Assembly: GCA_045615505.1 (NCBI GenBank)
Contig: JAZLEZ010000008.1
Location: 25,338-89,337, forward strand
DNA length: 64,000 bases
Direction of reading: 5' to 3'
From: JAZLEZ01 sp045615505
GTDB lineage: Bacteria; Spirochaetota; Spirochaetia; Sphaerochaetales; Sphaerochaetaceae
In this document: positions 48,334 to 56,969 of the stretch, piece by piece
Position numbering within the stretch: the stretch's first letter is position 1
Layout of the letters: every line of letters begins with the position of its first letter
Made by a program: the position numbers and the translations under genes
The notes under the pieces: generated by a model
Databases searched by the model: none
The model's input: the letters and a program-made list of their open reading frames with translations, nothing else
What the model was told of the DNA's origin: nothing

Positions 48334-49183
48334 TAATGCATTGCTGAGACTTCTTCTCTCAATGTTCATCTTCGGAACGGTAGGTGTTGTAAGGAAGTTT
48401 GTTGTCTTTCCTTCTGCCTTTGTTGCCGGAGTCAGAGGAATTACTGGTGCATTATTTCTCATGTGTTTCAACAGAAAGTTCAACAAGGAGGCTGTAAAGA
48501 AAGATCTGATTCTGCTCATTACAGCCGGAGTACTTGTAGGTTTCAACTGGATTCTGTTTTTTGAAAGTCAGCGCTTTACATCTATTGCAGTCTCAACCAT
48601 GTGTTACTACACCGCACCAATAATGGTAATACTGATTTCTCCCCTCATACTGAAAGAAAAGCTTACATTGCGAAAAATCATTGCAACCGTTTTAGCTGCG
48701 TTAGGAGTAGTTCTTTTGGCAGGAAAAGCAGAAGGTGCATCCGTAAAAGGAGTCACACTCGGACTTTTGGCTGCAATAGGATATGCCACACAGCTTTTTG
48801 TAAATAAATTTGTTAAAAACACAGAAGGTTTGGACAGGACTGTTGTTCCGATTTTTACTGCCGGGATAGTCAGTCTGCCGTATTCTCTGGCAACGGAGAC
48901 AATACCTGCTCCGGACTTCAGATCAATTATTTTTCTTGCGGTAATTTGTATTGTTCATACCGGTATTGCCTATGCATTGTACTTTTCAAGCATTAAATAC
49001 TTACAGGCGCAGACTGCAGCTTTGGGAAGCTTTCTTGATCCGGCTACTGCAGTAATATGTTCAACGCTCATTCTCCGAGAAGAGATTTCACTGTATTCGG
49101 CAATAGGTTGTATGCTTATATTTGCAGCAATTCTGACAGCTTCAGAGCAACTTGCAAAACGAACTTTAATAAATCAGGCGTAG
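48317..49183 (+). CDS. EamA/DMT-family transporter, C-terminus encoded by repeat R1
   Basis: Inner-membrane permease of the drug/metabolite transporter superfamily with about ten helices in two EamA repeats (FGTVGVVRKF and WILFFESQRFTSIAVS in the first, ALYFSSIKYLQAQTAALGSF in the second). The substrate is unknown. The chosen ATG at 48317 (MQKTTDN) overlaps glgP by 17 bases; an ATG at 48278 would overlap more, and 48361 is also possible. The last 12 codons (EQLAKRTLINQA plus stop) coincide with the R1 repeat at 49144-49182, so the tail was supplied by the repeat. Confidence 0.85.
   Translation: MQKTTDNALLRLLLSMFIFGTVGVVRKFVVFPSAFVAGVRGITGALFLMCFNRKFNKEAVKKDLILLITAGVLVGFNWILFFESQRFTSIAVSTMCYYTAPIMVILISPLILKEKLTLRKIIATVLAALGVVLLAGKAEGASVKGVTLGLLAAIGYATQLFVNKFVKNTEGLDRTVVPIFTAGIVSLPYSLATETIPAPDFRSIIFLAVICIVHTGIAYALYFSSIKYLQAQTAALGSFLDPATAVICSTLILREEISLYSAIGCMLIFAAILTASEQLAKRTLINQA
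49144..49182 (+). repeat. R1 repeat, copy at the EamA gene end
   Basis: A 39-base unit, AGAGCAACTTGCAAAACGAA at its start, identical at all but one base to 57978-58016 and found inverted in the element at 17637-17672. It is directly followed by R2. Confidence 0.8.
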
Positions 49184-49184
49184 A

Positions 49185-49237
49185 GGTATTTTCAAAACTG
49201 CCTTCAAAAATCTTGAATTTGCCTTTCCGTTTAAAAA
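49185..49237. repeat. R2 repeat, copy 1
   Basis: 53 bases matching 54290-54342 at 50 positions. It lies between the convergent EamA and DUF554 genes, 16 bases after the DUF554 stop. TTCAA-AATC-TTGAA inside could form a small hairpin. Confidence 0.8.
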
Positions 49238-49253
49238 CACATTTTTGCTAATT

Positions 49254-49946
49254 TCATAATACACAAAGTATTTGAGCAAGAACGGAAAATAAGGGTGCAA
49301 AAATGAGTGCGGGAGTAAAATTCCCGCTCTTGAATTTTTTAATATCCAGAAGTCCCAGCCCTATCATAATCAGCAAAACTCCGCCGGCTGCCGAAAGTTC
49401 AGTAATTCCCGCTGTACCCAGAACCGGCTCAATCCAAGAACCTGCCAATGTGAAAAAACCTTGATATACAAGAATAAACAAACAGGAAAATACAACTCCG
49501 ATTCCATAAATTGAGCCGAACACAACTGCCATACAACCATCCATAACGGATTTAATGAGAATTGTCTGATAATCTCCTGCAGTTCCCGCCTGAATTGAGC
49601 CTACAACAGCCATTGCACCGCTGCAGAACAAAACACTCGCATTCATAAAACCTATTGCAAAGTTTGAGGATGAATAAGATGTAGTCTTTGACAGTTTTTC
49701 TCCGAGAGCCAATACTCTTTCTTCAATTTTCAGAATATAGCCGACAGTTCCACCTGCAAGCATTGCAAGAAGCAAGACAAGAAAGTTTACGGATTGCAGA
49801 GCCATTTGTATTCCCATAACTATCGTAATTATTCCGGAACATGAAAAAACAACTTCCTTAAAAGACTGAGAAACGCGTTTTCCTATCAACAGACCTAAGA
49901 ATCCGCCGACAATTACAGTTAAACAATTTATAAACACTGCAAGCAT
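49254..49946 (-). CDS. DUF554-family membrane protein
   Basis: Member of the DUF554 (YdfK-like) family of integral membrane proteins, function unknown. About seven helices; the start FINCLTVIVGGFLGLLIGKR and the segments NASVLFCSGAMAVVGSIQAG and SAAGGVLLIMIGLGLLDIKK fit the family. 230 residues. Divergent from the nucleotidyltransferase gene. No clear ribosome binding site before the ATG. Confidence 0.85.
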   Translation of the reverse strand: MLAVFINCLTVIVGGFLGLLIGKRVSQSFKEVVFSCSGIITIVMGIQMALQSVNFLVLLLAMLAGGTVGYILKIEERVLALGEKLSKTTSYSSSNFAIGFMNASVLFCSGAMAVVGSIQAGTAGDYQTILIKSVMDGCMAVVFGSIYGIGVVFSCLFILVYQGFFTLAGSWIEPVLGTAGITELSAAGGVLLIMIGLGLLDIKKFKSGNFTPALIFAPLFSVLAQILCVL

Positions 49947-49961
49947 GAGCCAAATTGTAAT

Positions 49962-49978
49962 TAATTGTGATACAATTA
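49962..49978. promoter_or_regulatory. Palindrome in a divergent intergenic region
   Basis: TAATTGT-GAT-ACAATTA is a perfect inverted repeat with 7-base arms between DUF554 (minus) and the nucleotidyltransferase gene (plus). It overlaps a TACAAT -10-like box for the plus-strand gene. Candidate operator. Confidence 0.3.
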
Positions 49979-49996
49979 GTCAAAGGAATTTCTGCT

Positions 49997-50620
49997 ATGA
50001 ATATAGTAATGCTTGCTGCCGGTCTTTCAAAAAGAATGGGAAAAACTAATAAACTTCTTATTCCCTGCTTCGGAACTACAATGATAAACCACTGTGCTTT
50101 AACGGCATTGAAATATCTTGAAACCCTTAATGAAGAATCCCATCTGATTGTCGTAACGGGATACAGACACAGAAGTACGGAAAAAGCACTTGAAACTTGC
50201 AGGTTATTCGTAGAACAAACAAAAGCTCCCATTATTTTTACTGTTGTAAAAAATCCGGACTACGAAAAAGGACAATTTACTTCCGTAAAAGCAGGAGTCA
50301 AAGAGCTGAAAGACGGAGAAAACTTTTTCATCTCACTTGCAGATATGCCTTTCATAAAAGCAGAGCACTACTCCGAAATATCTTCGGCTTTAGAAAACCA
50401 TGATGCAATACGCCCTAAAGTAAACGGAGTTCCGGGACACCCCGTTTTTTTGAAAAGTTCAATAAAAGATGCAATTCTTTCGGCAAAAAAGACAGAGAAA
50501 GTCTCGGATATCCTCAAGAATTATGATTTGTTCGAGTACGAAACAGATAATACTGAAATGATTGCAGATATTGATAATCCGGATGATATCAGTTGCTGTC
50601 TATCAGATTCTGTCCGTTAA
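49997..50620 (+). CDS. MobA-like nucleotidyltransferase
   Basis: Nucleotidyltransferase of the MobA/MocA group, which attaches CMP or GMP to molybdopterin or activates other small molecules. The N-terminal VMLAAGLSKRMGKTNKLL is the nucleotide-binding signature, LADMPF holds the metal-binding aspartate, and RPKVNGVPGHPVFLK the substrate loop. The ATG at 49997 has AAAGGAA nine bases upstream and starts 30 bases inside a longer frame. 207 residues. No molybdenum enzyme is nearby, so the substrate is open. The 3' end overlaps convergent rmuC by 32 bases. Confidence 0.8.
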   Translation: MNIVMLAAGLSKRMGKTNKLLIPCFGTTMINHCALTALKYLETLNEESHLIVVTGYRHRSTEKALETCRLFVEQTKAPIIFTVVKNPDYEKGQFTSVKAGVKELKDGENFFISLADMPFIKAEHYSEISSALENHDAIRPKVNGVPGHPVFLKSSIKDAILSAKKTEKVSDILKNYDLFEYETDNTEMIADIDNPDDISCCLSDSVR

Positions 50621-51722
50621 AATCGGATTGAATTTCAACAGCATCAACGGATTTAAGTTTTCTGTCAACCGCACGCTGTCTGACAAATGCATTTTCAACT
50701 TCCTTAGAAGCACTTGCCAGTTTGTCCTGAACCCTTTCCAGAGTTCCGGCAAACTTTCCGAATTCGGTTTTCACCTGTCCCAGTACATGCCAGACTTCAG
50801 CACTCTTTTTTTCAATGGCAAGCGTTCTGAAACCCATCTGCAGACTGTTAAGCAAACTTGCAAGAGTTGCAGGACCTGCAAGCATTACATGATAATCGTG
50901 CTGAAGTTTTTCCTGCATACCCGGTATTGCCAAAATTTCAGCATACAAACCTTCTATAGGAAGGAACATGACTGCAAAATCCGTTGTATTGGGAACATCA
51001 ATGTATTTCTCTGAAATATCTTTTGCTTCGTCTTTGATTCTTCTTTCCAAAGAAGTCCTGTAAAGCTGAATCTGTTCGGCATCTCCGTTTTGTGTTGCAT
51101 CACACAACCTCTCGTAATCTTCACGCGGAAATTTCGAGTCAACAGGCATAAGAACCGGCTGATCGTCGCTGGCTCCCGGAAGTTTTACTGCAAATTCTAC
51201 AGCATCATGACTGCCCTTCTTAGTACATACATTTTTCAGGTACTGTTCCGGCAGCAGTATTTCAGAAAGAATTCTTTCAGCCTGCAGTTCTCCCCACATT
51301 CCACGAGTTTTGACATTGGTCAGTACTTTTTCCAGATTGCCGACACCCTTTGCAAGATTCTGCATTTCTCCAAGTTGTTTATACACCTGCTCAAGCTGGT
51401 CGCTTACAGTTTTGAATGTCGTTGAAAGTCTGTTCTCCAGAGTCTTCTGAAGTTTTTCATCAACCGTCTGCCTCATCTGATCCAAACGCTTTTCATTGTC
51501 TTCTCTGATTTGAGTCAGTTTTTCTTCCACTGTTTTATAAAGAACAACATTTATTTTGTTCAAGTCTTCTATTTTGGTTGATGCAACAGTGATATCCTTT
51601 AGAATAGCATCAAGTTTGGGACTGATATTATCCTCACCTTCAACAGGTTTCGATTGCTTTGAAAGCACAATAATCAGTAAGACAACAACGGCAGACAATA
51701 AAAAAAGTACCAGTATTTCCAT
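50589..51722 (-). CDS. rmuC: DNA recombination protein RmuC
   Basis: RmuC-family protein, thought to act at DNA ends and to limit inversions and rearrangements. One membrane helix at residues 2-20, a coiled coil at about 40-110, then the RmuC nuclease-like domain with GMWGELQAERILSEILLPEQ and PVDSKFPREDYERL. 377 residues. The ATG at 51722 lies inside the hairpin that ends the metNIQ transcript, and no ribosome binding site is seen. It might thus be made only from read-through RNA or from a later start. Confidence 0.92.
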   Translation of the reverse strand: MEILVLFLLSAVVVLLIIVLSKQSKPVEGEDNISPKLDAILKDITVASTKIEDLNKINVVLYKTVEEKLTQIREDNEKRLDQMRQTVDEKLQKTLENRLSTTFKTVSDQLEQVYKQLGEMQNLAKGVGNLEKVLTNVKTRGMWGELQAERILSEILLPEQYLKNVCTKKGSHDAVEFAVKLPGASDDQPVLMPVDSKFPREDYERLCDATQNGDAEQIQLYRTSLERRIKDEAKDISEKYIDVPNTTDFAVMFLPIEGLYAEILAIPGMQEKLQHDYHVMLAGPATLASLLNSLQMGFRTLAIEKKSAEVWHVLGQVKTEFGKFAGTLERVQDKLASASKEVENAFVRQRAVDRKLKSVDAVEIQSDFNGQNLIDSN

Positions 51723-51732
51723 ACTGGTACTC
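51699..51732 (-). terminator. Terminator after metQ, overlapping the rmuC start
   Basis: AGTACCAGTA pairs perfectly with TACTGGTACT across six bases (51707-51732) and is followed by seven or more T. It lies 19 bases after the metQ stop. The loop contains the rmuC ATG, and the T-run codes for phenylalanine and leucine of the rmuC membrane helix. Confidence 0.85.
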
Positions 51733-51750
51733 TATCACACAAATCGGCAA

Positions 51751-52551
51751 TTAGAAAACAACTACTACTTCACCGTTTTCATAAGTTTTTGCAACCCAAT
51801 CCTTGATTTCCTGACTCTGAAGAGCCTTAACAAGTGCTGTGACGGCAGGATTGTTTTCATTTCCTGCTTTTACAGAAATGATATTTACATAAGGTGATTC
51901 TGCACCCTCAACAACCAGACCGTCTTTTGCAGCATTCAGACCTGCAGGAATTGCATAGTTGCCGTTAATGACAGCACCGTCCACATCTGCAAGAACTCTG
52001 GGAAGAGATGCTGCTTCAATTTCCTTGAATTTTACATTCTTGGGATTTGATACAATATCAAGAGGAGTTGATTCAAGATTGTTTGAATCCTTCAGCTTGA
52101 TAAGATTTGCACTTTCAAGCAGAAGAAGTGCTCTTCCTTCATTTGTAGGATCGTTCGGAACGGCAATTGTTGCCCCGTTCGGAATGTCTTTAAGACTCTT
52201 ATACTTTGCTGAATAAAGAGCAAGAGGTTCTACATGGATTCCGCCTGCGTTGACAAGATGGTAGCCATGTTCAGAATTGAAAGAATTCATGTAAGGAATA
52301 TGCTGGAAGAAGTTTGCATCAATCTGTCCGTCTTCAACTGCATCGTTAGGAGTTACATAATCTGTAAATTCCTTTATTTCAAGGGAATAACCCTGTTTTG
52401 CAAGGTCATCAACAACAAGCTTGAGCATTTCTGCATGAGGCTCAGGTGTTGCACCTACGATAATCTTCTTTGAATCTTTTTCCTGTGAACCTGCTGCAAA
52501 TACAGCAAATGATACTGCAAGTACCAATAATACCGATAATACTTTTTTCAT
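51751..52551 (-). CDS. metQ: Methionine-binding protein of the ABC importer
   Basis: NlpA-family periplasmic binding protein for methionine. A signal peptide (KKVLSVLLVLAVSFAVFA) leads to IIVGATPEPHAEML, FQHIPYMNSFNSEHGY and AIPAGLNAAKDG, family motifs. The usual lipobox cysteine is absent (FAAGSQEK), so it looks cleaved by signal peptidase I and free, unlike most Gram-negative or Gram-positive MetQ lipoproteins. 266 residues. Third gene of metNIQ. Confidence 0.92.
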   Translation of the reverse strand: MKKVLSVLLVLAVSFAVFAAGSQEKDSKKIIVGATPEPHAEMLKLVVDDLAKQGYSLEIKEFTDYVTPNDAVEDGQIDANFFQHIPYMNSFNSEHGYHLVNAGGIHVEPLALYSAKYKSLKDIPNGATIAVPNDPTNEGRALLLLESANLIKLKDSNNLESTPLDIVSNPKNVKFKEIEAASLPRVLADVDGAVINGNYAIPAGLNAAKDGLVVEGAESPYVNIISVKAGNENNPAVTALVKALQSQEIKDWVAKTYENGEVVVVF

Positions 52552-52553
52552 AA

Positions 52554-53210
52554 CTATCTACGCTCCATCATTTTAGAACTTATTTTATTTCCTATTAATT
52601 GGATAATCTCTACTAACAGAAGGATTACCACAACTGCTACCAGCATTACATCACTTCTGAAACGCTGATAACCGTATCTTATAGCCAAGTCTCCCAAACC
52701 ACCTCCGCCGATTGCACCTGCCATGGCAGAATAACCTATAAGGTTGATTATCGTTAAAGTTACTCCGCTTACCAGAGAAGGCATCGCTTCAGGAAGCAGA
52801 ACTTTGAAGATAATCTGGGAATTAGTTGAACCCATTGCACGGGCGGCCTGAACGACCCCCGGATCCACCTCCTTCAATGATGTTTCTATAATTCGCGCAA
52901 CAAACGGAGCTGCTGCAATTGAAAGCGGAACAATGGTTGCCGCTGTACCTATGGATGTTCCTACTATCAAACGAGAAAGCGGAAACAGAAGAATCATCAG
53001 AATTATAAACGGAAAAGACCTCAGCACATTGACTATTCTGCTCAATATTTCGTTGAGAATGGGTTTGGGTACAATTCCTCCCTGACCAGCCGGTCCTGTA
53101 ACACAAAGCAGTATTCCCAGAGGGAGCCCTAGCAGAAGTGCAAAAACCGTTGAGAAAAAAACCATTACAAGAGTCTGAACCGTGCTCTGAAAAACCAATG
53201 TCCAAATCAT
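52554..53210 (-). CDS. metI: Methionine ABC transporter permease
   Basis: Membrane channel of the importer with about five helices. LLGLPLGILLCVTGPAG and the EAA loop segment AARAMGSTNSQIIFKVLLPE, which docks the ATPase, are clear. 218 residues. Overlaps metN by ATGA and precedes metQ by two bases. Confidence 0.95.
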   Translation of the reverse strand: MIWTLVFQSTVQTLVMVFFSTVFALLLGLPLGILLCVTGPAGQGGIVPKPILNEILSRIVNVLRSFPFIILMILLFPLSRLIVGTSIGTAATIVPLSIAAAPFVARIIETSLKEVDPGVVQAARAMGSTNSQIIFKVLLPEAMPSLVSGVTLTIINLIGYSAMAGAIGGGGLGDLAIRYGYQRFRSDVMLVAVVVILLLVEIIQLIGNKISSKMMERR

Positions 53211-54205
53211 GATTTAGTCTCCTCAACTGTAATTTTATGCTTTTTAAGATCTGAAATTGCACTCTTTATTGCATCTGAAGGTCCGATTATATCACACACT
53301 ATAGTACCGAACTCCTCATTGCCAACTTTATGAACTCCGGCACCGCGGACATTGAAGTCAACATTGTACTCGCGTGCAAGTCTTGAAAGAACAGGATAAT
53401 CAGTGCTCTTACTCGGGAATCTGAGAGTATATCTTCCGTTGTTTTTGGAAATATAAACCAATGAATCCGAATCATCGGAAGAAAGATGAGCCAGAAAATC
53501 CTTTGTTACATCTGTTTTGGGATGAGAGAAAATTTCCCTGACAGTTCCCTCTTCCACAATCTTTCCGGCATTTATCACGGCCACAAAATCACAGGCATCT
53601 CTGACAACTTCCATCTGGTGTGTAATCATTACTACCGTCAGGTTCATCTTTTTCTGAATATCCTTGATAAGATTCAGAATCGACCTTGTTGTCTGAGGGT
53701 CCAAAGCACTTGTTGCTTCATCACAGAACAGGATATCAGGTTCACAGGCAAGAGCTCTTGCAATTGCAACTCTCTGTTTCTGACCGCCGGACAGCGTACT
53801 GATGGGAGCATTGATTCTGTCCTCCAATTCAACCAGCTTCAACAGTTCTTTTACTTTGTCTTTAATCTTTTCTTTTGGATAATTTGTAATTTCAAGAGGA
53901 TAGGCAACATTCTGACCGGCTGTTCTTGACGAAAAAAGATTGAAATTCTGAAATATCATTCCCAGGCGTCTTCTCTTCTGAATCAGACTATTCTCATCAA
54001 GATTGTCAACTCTTTCATTATCGTACCAAACTTCACCGCTGTCAGGTTTCTCAAGCAGACTTACCAAACGAACGAGCGTACTCTTTCCTGCTCCGCTTCT
54101 GCCTATTATCCCTAAAATCTTGTTGGAAGGCACAGTCAGGCTGATATCGTTTACGGCATGCAGTTCACCGTAAGCACGCACTAAATGTTCCAGTCTTATC
54201 TGCAT
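53207..54205 (-). CDS. metN: Methionine ABC transporter ATP-binding protein
   Basis: ATPase of the importer. Walker A GRSGAGKST, signature LSGGQKQRVAIARAL, Walker B ILFCDEATSALD, and a C-terminal NIL domain from about 255 that senses methionine and inhibits transport. 332 residues. GGGAGGCGGGT precedes the ATG and TATAGT at 54236-54231 may be its -10 box. No S-box or SAM riboswitch was seen in the 85-base leader. Confidence 0.96.
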   Translation of the reverse strand: MQIRLEHLVRAYGELHAVNDISLTVPSNKILGIIGRSGAGKSTLVRLVSLLEKPDSGEVWYDNERVDNLDENSLIQKRRRLGMIFQNFNLFSSRTAGQNVAYPLEITNYPKEKIKDKVKELLKLVELEDRINAPISTLSGGQKQRVAIARALACEPDILFCDEATSALDPQTTRSILNLIKDIQKKMNLTVVMITHQMEVVRDACDFVAVINAGKIVEEGTVREIFSHPKTDVTKDFLAHLSSDDSDSLVYISKNNGRYTLRFPSKSTDYPVLSRLAREYNVDFNVRGAGVHKVGNEEFGTIVCDIIGPSDAIKSAISDLKKHKITVEETKS

Positions 54206-54289
54206 ACCCGCCTCCCTATATACAGTTTTGACTATAAAAGCACAAAAAAGACATTTTTACAAGATTATGCTGTGAAAATGTAGTAAAAA

Positions 54290-54342
54290 GGTACTTTCAA
54301 AACTGCCTTCATAAATCTTGAATTTGCCTTTGCGTTTAAAAA
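54290..54342. repeat. R2 repeat, copy 2
   Basis: 53 bases, 50 identical to 49185-49237. It ends five bases before the stop of the NhaC-family gene, so both R2 copies sit at the 3' end of a minus-strand gene. Confidence 0.8.
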
Positions 54343-54346
54343 GCAA

Positions 54347-55654
54347 TCAATGTTTTTCAGGAATTATGAACATATAAATCAATGAACTGGCAAGTAGCAT
54401 GAATTGATAGAACATAAACGGAATAATTGAAAGAGACGGAACAGCATACCCCATGGCCTGTGCTGCCGATACTGCAACCAGAACCTGAGCACCGTAAGGA
54501 ATAATTCCCTGAAAGATACAACTGAAAGTATCAAGAATCGAAGCAGTCTTCCTGTTTGAAAAGCCATACTGAACAGATATTTCCTTTGCAATAGGGTTCG
54601 CCACAACTATTGCAACGGTATTGTTTGCAGTTGCAATATCCATAGCACCCACCAGAAGTCCTACTCCCAGCTGTCCGGCTTTTTTACCTTTGAACACTTT
54701 GCGGATATGATAGAGCAGAGCTTCAAATCCTCCGTACTCTTTCACCAATGCACAGATTGCAGAAACAAGTATTGCAACCATTGCAGTTTCAAACATTCCC
54801 GCAACCCCGACTCCCATATTGGCAAGAAGATCTGTAATGGCAACTGTATTTGTTGCAATCATAATTACAGCTCCGGATACAATTCCCACCATTAGAACCA
54901 CAAATACACTGATTCCCGTTATTCCCCCGGCAAGAACAAGAACATAAGGAATAATCTGAACCAGATTATATTCGTAAACGGAATTTTCCGAAGGTTCTTT
55001 TCCTACTGTCAGCATGGCAATCAGAACTAAAGTTGCAATAGCTGCAGGAAGTGCAATTCCGAAGTTTTCCCTGAATTTATCCTTCATTTCACAGCCCTGT
55101 CCGTTACATGCAGCAATTGTAGTATCGGAAATGAACGAAAGGTTGTCTCCGAACATTGCGCCGCCTATGACCGTTCCCATACATAATGCCATACTGTAAC
55201 CGGAAGCAGTTGCGATGGAAACCGCAATGGGCGTGATAAGTGTAATAGTACCTACAGAAGTGCCCATTGCCGTGGAAACAAAGCAACTGACTATGAAAAT
55301 AACAACAACTGAAAACCTTTCGGGAATAATTGACAGCATGAAATATGCAACACTGTTTGCACTGCTTCTTCCTACAACACCAACAAACATGCCGGCTTCA
55401 AGGAAGATGAGAATCATTGTAAAGATATTCTTATCGCCTACCCCTTTTGCCATAATATCCAGTTTTTCTTCAAAGGAAATGTTTTTATTTTGAATACATG
55501 CCACAAGAAGGGCTATCATAAAACAGACAATGATGGGAATATTGTAAAATCCCATAGGAATTGCAAGAACATACTCAAAAAGAATACCGAGACCGAGATA
55601 AAGAACAACGAATACAGCAATCGGTAACAGTGCTTTTGCATTTCCCTTTTCCAT
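54347..55654 (-). CDS. NhaC-family Na+/H+ antiporter
   Basis: Membrane antiporter of the NhaC/IT superfamily, with about eleven helices. VSTAMGTSVGTITLITPIAV, GAMFGDNLSFISDTTIAA and MDIATANNTVAIVVANPIAK are family motifs. The ATG at 55654 (MEKGNAKALL) follows GGAGG with 8 bases spacing; the frame opens earlier but without support. 435 residues. The substrate pair (Na+/H+ or an organic anion) is inferred from the family. Separate unit with its own promoter. Confidence 0.86.
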   Translation of the reverse strand: MEKGNAKALLPIAVFVVLYLGLGILFEYVLAIPMGFYNIPIIVCFMIALLVACIQNKNISFEEKLDIMAKGVGDKNIFTMILIFLEAGMFVGVVGRSSANSVAYFMLSIIPERFSVVVIFIVSCFVSTAMGTSVGTITLITPIAVSIATASGYSMALCMGTVIGGAMFGDNLSFISDTTIAACNGQGCEMKDKFRENFGIALPAAIATLVLIAMLTVGKEPSENSVYEYNLVQIIPYVLVLAGGITGISVFVVLMVGIVSGAVIMIATNTVAITDLLANMGVGVAGMFETAMVAILVSAICALVKEYGGFEALLYHIRKVFKGKKAGQLGVGLLVGAMDIATANNTVAIVVANPIAKEISVQYGFSNRKTASILDTFSCIFQGIIPYGAQVLVAVSAAQAMGYAVPSLSIIPFMFYQFMLLASSLIYMFIIPEKH

Positions 55655-55697
55655 TTCATAAACCTCCGATTGTCTAAAACTGAACACAAGCCTGTAA

Positions 55698-55726
55698 ATT
55701 ATGCGTAAAAACAAGGATAATTACAA
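55698..55726 (-). promoter_or_regulatory. Candidate promoter of the NhaC-family gene
   Basis: TTGTAA (55726-55721) and CATAAT (55703-55698) are 17 bases apart on the minus strand, 44 bases before the ATG. Confidence 0.55.
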
Positions 55727-55741
55727 GAATTCCCCCATTCC

Positions 55742-56908
55742 TTAACCCTTTAAATCCGCACAAATAGATTTACCATCAACACGGATATTATTGCCAACTT
55801 TCTTTGCACAGGCTGGACACATTGGCCAAGAAGCAAATATCTTCAAAAAGAGCATTCTGCACTGCTTTTTATTGCAATAACAGCTTTTGTCCACAAAAAT
55901 ATGCTTTGGAATCTTCACTTTCTACAGATGTCCATGTTTCGTATAGTCTTATACCTGAACTCAATCCTGTTTCTTTAAGTTTGTCATATTCGGCCATTGA
56001 ACCGATGAACCAGTCATTACATCCGTTTGTGCCTTCTCCGGAGTTCACATTCGCAATATATTCCCAGATTGATGGCTCTGACATACCATGCGCTTTGTTG
56101 GAATAAGAAGTATCCGTTATAGCCATAACCTTTGCAGTGTTAATCTTTCCTGAACCGATATAATCATCAGTTGCGCCGGTTGTTATGTCATCATAACCCC
56201 AATAACAACGGTCAGAATCCAGATTCGGATTAAATACATAGTACCTGTCCTTTGAAGGAGTACCGGAAATTGAATAGTATTTTACCTCAGTATTTCCGAT
56301 GGGGATGCCTGTGATTTCTTCCATATTTTCATCATAGAATTTATAGGTTTCTCCATTGTCTCCGGCATCGTAGAAGATTGTTCCTCCCACTGCAAGTAAT
56401 TCCACCAAGTCAACATCTAAAATCGTAGTCATTCCGTCGTAAATATTGATACTGTTCCTGACTGTCTTTTCTACAATTGTATTGTTCTCAACTTCTATCG
56501 CAATATTAACAGGCACTCCATTACAGCAATTCAAACCTTCTATAAGCTCTTCACTTATGCTCAGTGTTCCGTCTTCTGCAAATGCATTTGAAAGTGTTAT
56601 TATTTCATCCCCTATTGACAGTTCTACTTTTGCATCTTTGCTTTAAAGTCACCTGTTCCGGGATTGTAGGTCAAGCTGAACAATACTGAGCCTTTTCCTG
56701 TCTTCAGATTATCTGAAGAATGTACTGTTGCATTAACTACATTTTTTGATTTGGCAAATGTCAGTTCTAGAGAGGCCGATTCAAGCAGAATATCCGTACT
56801 TGTTGTTGATGTAAGCTCTACACCTTTATTTACTCCATAGATTGTGAATGTCCATGTATCTCCCACATAAAAATTTGGCAACAAAAAAATAAAAAAACAG
56901 GAGTACAT
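55742..56908 (-). pseudogene. Broken surface protein with DUF1566/FISUMP-like C-terminus
   Basis: Three pieces read as one former gene. The first (56908-56624) has an Ig- or fimbrillin-like beta-rich sequence and runs out at GDFKAKMQK; one base is missing near 56637. The next frame continues with AKVELSIGDEIITLSNAF and goes on to a DUF1566-like domain (WFIGSMAEYDKLKETGL, ETWTSVESEDSKAYF). At 55884 the frame enters repeat R3 and stops. The expected end (NNIRVDGKSICADLKG) is found in another frame at 55742-55804. The N-terminus has no signal peptide and begins after poly-T, so it is truncated too. Most likely a decayed lipoprotein paralogue of the gene upstream. Confidence 0.7.
55845..55883. 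repeat. R3 repeat, copy 1, inside the pseudogene
   Basis: 39 bases identical to 58017-58055. It separates the body of the pseudogene from its last 21 codons, and its minus strand gives the premature stop after KLLLQ. It carries the palindrome ATTGCAAT. Confidence 0.85.
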
Positions 56909-56969
56909 TCATCACAAAGTTGAACGAAAACACTCTTGCCTTTATTACGATTTTCTATTGGCGGGACAA

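Noticed and set aside
49057..49251. 64-residue frame over repeats R1 and R2
   Set aside because: It overlaps the EamA gene in another frame and is simply the translation of the repeats; a similar peptide arises from R1 at 17.6 kb.
54206..54290. Possible SAM riboswitch before metNIQ
   Set aside because: The leader is only about 85 bases and shows none of the conserved S-box helices.
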